Shown here: piece after piece, positions 1 through 5,637 of the stretch
Position numbering within the stretch: position 1 is the stretch's first letter
Layout of the letters: every line of letters starts with the position of its first letter
Assembly (NCBI GenBank): GCA_937925645.1
Contig: CALAMB010000359.1
Coordinates: forward strand, 1-5,637
Length of the DNA: 5,637 nucleotides
Source of the DNA: an uncultured Acidobacteriota bacterium
Lineage (GTDB): Bacteria > Acidobacteriota > JAAYUB01
Direction of reading: 5' to 3'
The notes under the pieces: model-generated
Seen by the model: only the letters and a program-made list of their open reading frames with translations
Told to the model about the DNA's origin: nothing
Database searches by the model: none
Made by a program: the position numbers and the translations under genes

Positions 1-70
1 GGCGACCATGATGGCGGCCGCAGGTGAAGACTAAATGAAGTCGCGGCGAAAACGAAGTGGAATGAATTCG

Positions 71-110
71 GTGAATCGGTGAATCGGTGAATCGGTGAAT
101 CGGTGAGTCG
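71..110. repeat. 8-bp tandem array (GTGAATCG)n
   Basis: Four perfect head-to-tail copies of GTGAATCG begin at 71, 79, 87 and 95, followed by one variant copy, GTGAGTCG, at 103-110. The bases just before (62-70, ATGAATTCG) look like a further decayed copy. The array abuts a 7-bp array with no spacer. It lies in the gene-free left part of the window. Its translation in any frame gives only low-complexity peptide, so I treat it as non-coding simple-sequence DNA. Confidence 0.95.
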
Positions 111-159
111 GGAGACGGGAGACGGGAGACGGGAGACGGGAGATGGGAGACGTTAGACG
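111..159. repeat. 7-bp tandem array (GGAGACG)n
   Basis: Seven heptads in perfect register: GGAGACG at 111, 118, 125 and 132, GGAGATG at 139, GGAGACG at 146, and the decayed TTAGACG at 153-159. It starts at the base after the 8-bp array ends. The last 8-bp unit (GTGAGTCG) is intermediate in sequence between the two arrays, which suggests one array may have grown out of a mutated edge copy of the other. Confidence 0.95.
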
Positions 160-184
160 GGCAGCATCAGAAAAACGGGACAAC

Positions 185-247
185 CCGAACCGCGAACCCC
201 GAACCGCGAGACCCGAAGTCCGATGTCCGATGTCCGAAGTCCGCATG
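185..247. repeat. Degenerate heptad array, CCGAANN-type
   Basis: Nine consecutive heptads in register: CCGAACC, GCGAACC, CCGAACC, GCGAGAC, CCGAAGT, CCGATGT, CCGATGT, CCGAAGT and CCGCATG. Nearly all share an NCGA core with a variable tail, so this is a variant-rich array rather than a clean expansion. A block of it (213-231) recurs at 313-331. Bases 160-184 between this and the previous array show no clear repeat. Confidence 0.88.
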
Positions 248-255
248 GTGGGAAC

Positions 256-283
256 GAGCCTCGAGCCTCGAGCCTCGAGCCTC
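256..283. repeat. 7-bp tandem array (GAGCCTC)x4
   Basis: Four perfect copies of GAGCCTC start at 256, 263, 270 and 277. Each unit is nearly self-complementary (GAG and CTC around a central C), and each junction makes CTCGAG, so the array could fold back on itself as single-stranded DNA or RNA. It passes directly into the hexamer array that follows. Confidence 0.95.
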
Positions 284-313
284 GATTACGATTACGATTA
301 CGAGCACGATATC
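284..313. repeat. 6-bp tandem array (GATTAC)x3 plus two variants
   Basis: Three perfect GATTAC copies (284, 290, 296) are followed by the variants GAGCAC (302) and GATATC (308). The unit length changes from seven to six exactly at the junction with the preceding array, with no spacer. The last variant copy shares its final base with the second copy of the 19-bp dispersed repeat. Confidence 0.9.
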
Positions 314-331
314 CGAAGTCCGATGTCCGAT
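313..331. repeat. Second copy of a 19-bp heptad block
   Basis: CCGAAGTCCGATGTCCGAT is identical to 213-231 and offset by exactly 100 bp. It is a fragment of the heptad array placed after the GAGCCTC and GATTAC arrays. The block between the copies therefore looks like an insertion or rearrangement product within an older heptad array. Bases 332-410 show no further repeats; they hold only the leader of the next gene. Confidence 0.9.
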
Positions 332-410
332 CATCCGCACGCGCGCATTGAACCAAAGGCGGAGTTGGTGCATCATGTGAAAGGGATAATCCGGTTTTCG
401 GGAGGCCATT

Positions 411-1436
411 ATGGCACGCTGCATCGTTCGCAACGGCTGGCTCGTCTGGATCGTCGCGGCCATGGCCGCCTGGATTTACGCGGGACCGCAGGAGACCGCG
501 GCGCCCGCCGCCCCGGCCGCCGCGCTGGACACCGAGACCACGCTCCGCCTCACCTGCGCCGGGATGGGCTTCCAGAACGGCTACCTCGACGGTTTCGAGA
601 ACGGCGTCAACGACAAGCGCTACAACCGCTACAGCGACTTCAAGACCCACCCGCTCTACGAGAAGGCCACCCGCGGCTACAACGAGAAGTGGATGTACGA
701 GGTGATCTACCAGATGGCCTTCCGCAACGGCTTCGGCCGCGGCTACGAGGACGGCTACGCCGGCCGGCCCAACATCGTGGTCGAGCGGTTCACCCAGCTC
801 GAGGAGGCCCTCCAGCAGGCCGGCACGTCCGGCACCGCCGGCCCGCGCCACGCCGCCACCGGACCGGTGGTGCTGCCCGCCGGGACTTCGCTGCTCCTCC
901 AGCTCAACGACTACCTGACCACGCGGATGAACCAGCGCGGCGACCCGTTCACCGCGGTGGTCGCGCGGGACCTCTTCGTGGGCAACGTGCTGGCCATTCC
1001 CGAGGGCTCCATCATCGAGGGGACCGTGGGCGCGGTGAGCCGTCCCGGCCGCGTCTCCGGGCGCGGCGAGATGACCCTCAAGTTCGAGCGCCTGAAGCCG
1101 AAGTACGGCTCCGAGACGGTGATTTCCGCCACCCTGATCGGGGTGGGCTCCGACCAGGGCCAGATCGTGGATCGTGAAGGCAAATACGAAGGCAAGGACA
1201 GCGCCGGCCGCGACGCCGCGGTCATCGCCGGCGGCGCCGGTGCCGGCACCGTGGTGGGCGTCATTGCCGGCGGCGGCAAGGGCGCGGCTCTCGGCGCCAC
1301 CATCGGCGGCCTGATCGGCCTGGCCGGCGTCCTCACCACCCGCGGCGAGGACGTGGAGCTGGTCAAGGGCACGCTGCTGGAGATCATGCTGGACCAGGAC
1401 CTGCAGCTCGAGCCCGCCGCCCCGGCACGGCCATAG
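411..1436 (+). CDS. Exported protein with [FY]xxG repeats, TrbI-like beta domain and glycine zipper
   Basis: This is a 341-residue protein of unknown function, probably exported to the periplasm or outer membrane. Residues 1-9 are a basic n-region and about 10-24 a hydrophobic core ending in WIYA, consistent with a signal peptide. A Pro/Ala linker follows (25-38). Two blocks of [FY]xxG tetrads occur at 54-65 and 104-118 (GYLDGFENG; GFGRGYEDGY). Residues about 153-245 carry a pattern (LPAGT at 155, L-D-YLTTR near 167-172, GDPF at 177, IPEGS at 196, RPGR at 211) that resembles the VirB10/TrbI-like beta fold common in acidobacterial secreted proteins. A glycine zipper spans about 273-306 (GGAGAG, GGGKGAALGA) and a short beta tail ends the protein. 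The start is supported by GGGAGG at 400-405, five bases before ATG. The family resemblance is from memory. I know of no demonstrated role, and the glycine zipper suggests membrane association. Confidence 0.88.
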   Translation: MARCIVRNGWLVWIVAAMAAWIYAGPQETAAPAAPAAALDTETTLRLTCAGMGFQNGYLDGFENGVNDKRYNRYSDFKTHPLYEKATRGYNEKWMYEVIYQMAFRNGFGRGYEDGYAGRPNIVVERFTQLEEALQQAGTSGTAGPRHAATGPVVLPAGTSLLLQLNDYLTTRMNQRGDPFTAVVARDLFVGNVLAIPEGSIIEGTVGAVSRPGRVSGRGEMTLKFERLKPKYGSETVISATLIGVGSDQGQIVDREGKYEGKDSAGRDAAVIAGGAGAGTVVGVIAGGGKGAALGATIGGLIGLAGVLTTRGEDVELVKGTLLEIMLDQDLQLEPAAPARP

Positions 1437-1485
1437 CCCCATATTCGCCCCGGTCGCAGCCGGCGCTCAGGGCACCGCTGGCGGC

Positions 1486-1506
1486 GCCGCGGGCCGCGCG
1501 GCTTTT
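1486..1506 (+). terminator. Probable rho-independent terminator after the exported-protein gene
   Basis: GCCGCG (1486-1491) pairs perfectly with CGCGGC (1497-1502) around a five-base loop, and TTTT (1503-1506) follows directly. The stem is short (6 bp) but all G/C. It lies 50 bp past the stop codon and just before the candidate promoter of the TPR gene, which is where a terminator separating two transcription units would be expected. The T-run is short, so termination may be partial. Confidence 0.55.
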
Positions 1507-1515
1507 AGAAAAGAT

Positions 1516-1545
1516 GTGACGGTTTCACGCCGCCTGTGATACAAT
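1516..1545 (+). promoter_or_regulatory. Candidate promoter of the TPR gene (extended -10)
   Basis: TACAAT at 1540-1545 is one base from the sigma-70 -10 consensus and is preceded by TGA (1537-1539), making an extended -10. An 18-bp spacer separates it from GTGACG (1516-1521), a 4/6 match to the -35 box. Transcription would start near 1552, leaving a leader of roughly 118 bases. TGTGA/TCAC half-sites overlap this promoter (1515-1519, 1525-1528, 1535-1539, 1556-1560). The position directly after a terminator supports the call, but sigma preferences in this organism are unknown. Confidence 0.45.
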
Positions 1546-1669
1546 CTGTTCAGCATCACATGCCTTCAGACACGGCCGCGAACGCATCCCATCGCCGACA
1601 GCATCTGCCGTTCGGCGGGGTATTCGTGCCGGGGCGGCGAACCGACAATCATGCGATAAGGAGGGAAAT

Positions 1670-2146
1670 ATGGCGGACAAGAAGTACAAAAAGTTCATTG
1701 ACGGCAAGTTCGACGGCAAGACGACGTTCAAGGAAGTGACGGGAATGACCGACCAGGAGTTCCAGGCGTTGCTGCAGCTCGGTCATCTGTACTACACCCA
1801 GGGCCGCACCGAATCGGCCCAGAAGGTGCTCGAGGGACTGGCGGTGCTCGATCCGGACCACAAGCTGGTCCAGTCGGCCCTCGGCGCCCTTTACACCAAG
1901 ACCGGCGACAACGAGGCGGCGCTTCAGGCGCTGAACAAGGCCGCCCAGCTCAATCCCAAGGACATCACCATCTACGTCAACCGCGGCGAAGTGCATTTCC
2001 GCCTGGGCAAGGTCAAGGAAGCCGCCGCCGATTTCAAGCAGGCCCTGGCCATGGATCCGGAACGCAAGAATCCGGCCGCCAACCGCGCCCGTCTCATCCT
2101 GGTGGGCCTGGCCGCCGTCGCCCAAAAAGTCAAAGAGAAAAAGTAA
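1670..2146 (+). CDS. TPR-repeat protein, SycD/LcrH-like
   Basis: This is a 158-residue, probably cytoplasmic protein with no signal peptide or membrane segment. After a basic N-terminus (MADKKYKKF) come three contiguous 34-residue tetratricopeptide repeats at about 30-63, 64-97 and 98-131. Each has the W/L-G-Y/A-A-P type spacing (LGHLYYTQG…A…LDP; LGALYTKTGD…A…LNP; RGEVHFRLG…A…MDP). A lysine-rich tail closes the protein (KVKEKK). The size (about 160 residues), the three central TPRs and the LYYTQG…VLEGLAVLDP segment resemble type III secretion class II chaperones (SycD/LcrH/CesD). No secretion gene is nearby, so the safe call is a TPR adaptor or scaffold protein. The start is well fixed: AAGGAGG at 1658-1664 lies five bases before ATG, an almost ideal ribosome binding site that suggests strong translation. 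It is separated from the upstream gene by a probable terminator and has its own candidate promoter. Confidence 0.9.
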   Translation: MADKKYKKFIDGKFDGKTTFKEVTGMTDQEFQALLQLGHLYYTQGRTESAQKVLEGLAVLDPDHKLVQSALGALYTKTGDNEAALQALNKAAQLNPKDITIYVNRGEVHFRLGKVKEAAADFKQALAMDPERKNPAANRARLILVGLAAVAQKVKEKK

Positions 2147-2164
2147 ATCGATCCGGCAGTCTGC

Positions 2165-2198
2165 ACCGGCCGGCGACCCCCGTCGGGAGGCCGCCGGT
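2165..2198 (+). terminator. Possible stem-loop after the TPR gene, no T-run
   Basis: ACCGGC (2165-2170) is complementary to GCCGGT (2193-2198), and GG (2172-2173) can pair with CC (2191-2192) across a one-base bulge. A smaller hairpin, CGAC with GTCG, sits inside (2174-2185). The structure begins 18 bases past the TPR stop codon. There is no following T-run, so it may stabilise the 3' end or pause polymerase rather than act as a classical terminator. In sequence this GC-rich, such pairings also arise by chance. Confidence 0.3.
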
Positions 2199-2230
2199 CA
2201 CCTCTTGATTACCGCCTCATCTTGTGAAAA

Positions 2231-2263
2231 CATGGCCGCCTGAACTTTCACCAGGAGGCGGCC

Positions 2264-2266
<3 letters not shown>
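2231..2266 (+). promoter_or_regulatory. Inverted repeat enclosing the aspA ribosome binding site and start codon
   Basis: CATGGCCGCCT (2231-2241) is the exact reverse complement of AGGCGGCCATG (2256-2266), with a 14-base loop. The right arm includes the ATG of aspA (2264-2266) and the last three bases of its AGGAGG Shine-Dalgarno sequence (2253-2258); the rest of that sequence is in the loop. In mRNA an 11-bp, mostly G/C stem here should hide the start site, so it may limit translation of aspA or make it conditional. It could equally be a DNA operator. I recognise no known riboswitch or leader family. Confidence 0.6.
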
Positions 2267-3670
<1,404 letters not shown>

Positions 3671-3705
3671 AGCCGGCGGCGGGGCGGACGCGACGTGCGG
3701 ACGGA

Positions 3706-4251
3706 TCAGGCCCGCCGGCGGGCCCAGCGGCGGCGGACGATGACGGGGGTCGCCGACGCCCCTCGGGCCAGGAGCTCGCGGAAGCGCGTCTCCCGTCCCT
3801 CGCCGCCGAAGGCGCGGCGCGGCAGGATATAGAGAAAATCGTCGCTCTGGCGGAGGATGAAGATGTCGGGCGTCTCGTAGACGCGCCGCAGGTCGGCCCA
3901 GCCGGCCGTCTTCTCCAGCGCGGCCGCCCGCAGGGTGACGCCGTCGACGCCCAGGAGCACCGTCCGCTGGTCGGCCAACTGCGGATTCGCCCGCCAGGCC
4001 CGGGCGATGAGGCGGCTGGGCAGCCGCAGCAGCACGATCCCCGCTAGCAACCCGGTCACCCCCAGGGCGTAACCCAGGAACTGCTGCGGCGCCAGCACGA
4101 CGAACCAGGCGGCCACCGCGCCGGTCAGCGCGATGGTGACTCCGCCGGAAATCAGCATCCACACGAACAGGCCACGCTTGAGCACGCGCAGCGCCTCGGC
4201 GAACTCCTCGAAGCGGTAGTAAAAACGCAGGCGCATCACCGGCTGGGTCAC
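3706..4251 (-). CDS. YcxB-like two-helix membrane protein
   Basis: A small inner-membrane protein of unknown function, about 181 residues from the GTG at 4251. From that start, residues about 28-53 and 58-75 are two hydrophobic helices joined by a short turn, followed by a basic segment and a cytoplasmic C-terminal domain. That domain has Trp118 in GWADLRRVYET and the motif LYILPRRAF at about 140-148, typical of YcxB-like C-terminal domains; the tail is very Arg-rich. The start is uncertain. The frame stays open to GTG 4350/ATG 4347, but that extra stretch has many A/T-ending codons and no family character. ATG 4236 gives the natural MRLRFYYRFEEF beginning but has no close ribosome binding site. 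GGGAG (4262-4266 on this strand) is ten bases before GTG 4251, so I chose that. The gene converges on aspA with 35 bp between stop codons. No substrate or partner is known to me. Confidence 0.75.
   Translation of the reverse strand: MTQPVMRLRFYYRFEEFAEALRVLKRGLFVWMLISGGVTIALTGAVAAWFVVLAPQQFLGYALGVTGLLAGIVLLRLPSRLIARAWRANPQLADQRTVLLGVDGVTLRAAALEKTAGWADLRRVYETPDIFILRQSDDFLYILPRRAFGGEGRETRFRELLARGASATPVIVRRRWARRRA
3709..3724. repeat. 16-bp perfect palindrome at the convergent gene ends
   Basis: GGCCCGCCGGCGGGCC is a perfect inverted repeat with no spacer. It lies in the last codons of the minus-strand gene (Arg-rich tail), directly after its stop codon as read on the plus strand. There is no T-run on either side. 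It could help end transcription from both directions, but Arg codons (CGG/CGC) make such palindromes readily by chance. Confidence 0.4.
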
Positions 4252-4351
4252 GGTCGTCACACTCCCGGGGGACGTGCCGCCATGAATACCAGAAATCGGC
4301 GGCCGGATCAACGCCGACGTGCGCCGGATACGGTTGGCGACACCCATCACG

Positions 4352-4367
4352 TGTGACCACGGTCACA
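4352..4367. promoter_or_regulatory. CRP/FNR-type operator-like palindrome
   Basis: TGTGACCACGGTCACA has perfect 7-bp arms around a 2-bp centre. It matches exactly the TGTGA-N6-TCACA core recognised by E. coli CRP and many CRP/FNR-family regulators. It sits in the spacer between the minus-strand YcxB-like gene and the plus-strand DUF5916 gene, 79 bp before the latter's ATG, so it could serve either or both. For the plus-strand gene, weak hexamers TTGCAA (4381-4386) and TATACC (4406-4411) lie downstream but with a 19-bp gap, so the promoter is not fixed. The regulator is not in this window. Confidence 0.55.
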
Positions 4368-4445
4368 ACCTTGGAGATTCTTGCAACCCGTACATGTCAT
4401 TCCCGTATACCGATTTTCAACGAGCGCGCCGAGGTTATCCGAGAC

Positions 4446-5637
4446 ATGTGTTGCACCGTCCGATCCGCCCGCCGACACCTGTGCCAGCGCCAGGGCAGGA
4501 GCCGGCGTCATCCGGTTGTCGCCAAGCTGTTCCCCGTCCTGCTGCTTCTGGCCGCCGGAACCGCGGCGCTGTCCGCCCAGCCGGACACCCCCCCGCCGGT
4601 GATCGATATCCCCCGGCTCAGCGCCGAGCCGCGGCTGGACGACTTTCTCGACATGCGTCCCGAAGGCGCGGTCGCCAACGAGATGGTCCGGGTGGAAGGC
4701 TTCATCCAGTCCGAGCCGCGCGACGGCGAGCCGCTCTCCGAACGAACCGAAGTGTACCTGGGCTACGACGCCGAGAACCTGTACGTCGTGTTCCTGGCCT
4801 TCGACCGCGAGCCGGACAAGATCCGGGCCCGGCTCTCCCGCCGCGAGAACGTCTTCCTCGACGACAACGTCGAGATCATGCTGGACACCTTCAACGACCG
4901 GCGCCGCGCCTACGCCTTCCTGACCAATCCCCTCGGCATCCAGTGGGACGCCATCTGGAACGAAGGGGAGCACTTCGATTCATCCTTCGACACGCTCTGG
5001 TACTCCGAGGGGCGCCTGACCGCCGAGGGCTATGCCGTCTGGTTCAAGATCCCGTTCCGGTCGCTCCGGTTTTCCAACGCGCCCGAACAGGAGTGGGGCA
5101 TCATCCTGAACCGGGCCATCCCGCGCACCACCGAAAACGCATTTTGGCCGCGCATCTCCAGCCGACTCGCGGGCCGGCTGAACCAGCAGGCGCGGGCCAC
5201 CGGCCTTCGGGGCATCTCGCCGGGCCGGAACCTGCAGTTCATCCCCTACGGCGTCTTCCGGTCCTGGCGGAGCATCGACGCGGACAGCGTCAACGGCCCC
5301 GAATGGGTGAGCGACCTCGCCGAATTCGACGGCGGCGTGGACGCCAAGGTGGTCCTCAAGGACAGCCTCGTGCTCGACGTGGCCGTCAACCCCGACTTCA
5401 GCCAGGTGGAATCGGATAACCCCCAGGTCACCGTCAACAGCCGTTTCGAGGTGTATTTCCCGGAAAAGCGGCCGTTCTTCCTCGAGAATGCTGACTACTT
5501 CGGCACCCCGATCAACCTGGTGTTCACCCGGCGGATCATCGACCCCCAGTTCGGCGTCCGCTTCACCGGCAAGGCAGGCCCCTGGGCGGTGGGCGCCCTG
5601 TGGGCCGACGACGAGGCGCCCGGCGAGATGGCGGATC
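4446..5637 (+). CDS. CBM9-like/DUF5916 exported protein, 3' end beyond window
   Basis: The first 397 residues are present; the frame is still open at the window edge, and such proteins usually run to about 700-850 residues, so perhaps half is missing. Residues 1-27 are a long Arg-rich n-region, 28-44 a hydrophobic core ending ALSA, and cleavage before Gln45 is likely. Residues about 52-240 form a carbohydrate-binding family 9-like beta-sandwich (TEVYLGYDAENLYVVF from 101, DDNVEIMLDT from 139, NPLGIQWDA from 161). From about 260 the DUF5916 region begins, with its hallmark at 315-352: NPDFSQVESD, then YFPEKRPFFLEN, then ADYF. DUF5916 is predicted to be an outer-membrane beta-barrel, so a role in envelope binding or uptake is plausible but unproven. 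The start is the only ATG before the signal peptide; GAGG at 4431-4434 gives a weak, distant (11-base) ribosome binding site. A CRP-like palindrome lies upstream. Confidence 0.88.
   Translation, partial: MCCTVRSARRHLCQRQGRSRRHPVVAKLFPVLLLLAAGTAALSAQPDTPPPVIDIPRLSAEPRLDDFLDMRPEGAVANEMVRVEGFIQSEPRDGEPLSERTEVYLGYDAENLYVVFLAFDREPDKIRARLSRRENVFLDDNVEIMLDTFNDRRRAYAFLTNPLGIQWDAIWNEGEHFDSSFDTLWYSEGRLTAEGYAVWFKIPFRSLRFSNAPEQEWGIILNRAIPRTTENAFWPRISSRLAGRLNQQARATGLRGISPGRNLQFIPYGVFRSWRSIDADSVNGPEWVSDLAEFDGGVDAKVVLKDSLVLDVAVNPDFSQVESDNPQVTVNSRFEVYFPEKRPFFLENADYFGTPINLVFTRRIIDPQFGVRFTGKAGPWAVGALWADDEAPGEMAD

Noticed and set aside
1..34. Possible 3' end of an upstream gene (frames ending at TGA 25-27 or TAA 32-34)
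   Set aside because: Only eight to ten codons are visible and nothing distinguishes the frames, so no gene can be supported.
31..246. Small minus-strand frame over the tandem arrays
   Set aside because: The peptide is only the repeats read out (RLPSPVSRLP, HRFTDSPIHRFT). No start context or coding character; such peptides are common spurious annotations over simple repeats.
71..331. CRISPR array
   Set aside because: Units are 6-8 bp and directly adjacent, without unique spacers of constant length; this is simple tandem repetition.
348..390. Promoter for the first gene (TTGAAC 348-353 with CATCAT 371-376, or GATAAT 385-390)
   Set aside because: The first pair matches 4/6 at both boxes. GATAAT matches 5/6 but lacks a properly spaced -35 and would leave a start almost on the ribosome binding site. 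Too weak to list.
143..1177. Plus-strand open frame (344 codons) starting in the repeats
   Set aside because: It overlaps the real gene at 411 in a different frame; the Arg/Pro-rich translation is typical of a frame-shifted read of GC-rich coding DNA.
153..1442. Long minus-strand open frame (429 codons) opposite the exported-protein gene
   Set aside because: Shadow of the plus-strand gene. The sequence is low-complexity Ala/Gly/His-rich and its end runs through the tandem repeats.
4319..5419. Plus-strand open frame (366 codons) at the DUF5916 locus
   Set aside because: Wrong frame. The frame beginning at 4446 gives the signal peptide, CBM9-like domain and DUF5916 hallmark; this one gives Arg/Pro-rich sequence.

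Overview
The window is a high-GC stretch of bacterial chromosome with five protein genes, the last cut by the window end. The gene set and style suggest Acidobacteriota or a close soil or sediment relative. The pointers are a secreted 'LPAGT…IPxGS…glycine-zipper' protein of a type I associate with that phylum, a CBM9-like/DUF5916 surface protein, a YcxB-like membrane protein, strong G/C at third codon positions, and short simple-sequence arrays in a gene-free spacer. This assignment is an inference from gene content; there is no rRNA or marker gene here.

Layout. Bases 1-410 hold no gene I can support; they carry a patchwork of at least five short tandem arrays (units of 8, 7, 7, 7 and 6 bp) and a 19-bp sequence repeated exactly 100 bp apart. 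Bases 411-1436 (+) encode an exported protein with [FY]xxG tetrad repeats, a VirB10/TrbI-like beta domain and a glycine zipper. A GC hairpin with a T-run at 1486-1506 looks like its terminator. A candidate extended -10 promoter (about 1516-1545) then leads to 1670-2146 (+), a three-TPR protein resembling SycD/LcrH-type chaperones. Bases 2264-3670 (+) encode aspartate ammonia-lyase (AspA), the one confidently assignable enzyme; its start codon and half of its Shine-Dalgarno sequence lie in one arm of a perfect 11-bp inverted repeat. Converging on it from the other strand is a YcxB-like two-helix membrane protein (3706 to about 4251, -). A divergent intergenic region contains a perfect TGTGA-N6-TCACA palindrome (4352-4367). 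From 4446 a CBM9-like/DUF5916 exported protein runs off the right edge.

Working together. The genes do not form an obvious operon: each plus-strand gene has its own leader of about 95-235 bp, and there is no shared pathway. AspA links aspartate to fumarate and ammonia. The two exported proteins act at the envelope, and the TPR protein is a generic or secretion-type adaptor. The most informative non-coding signals are the repeat mosaic, the AspA start-codon hairpin and the CRP/FNR-like palindrome. I found no phage, transposon, CRISPR, tRNA or rRNA, and no convincing new defence or biosynthetic system.
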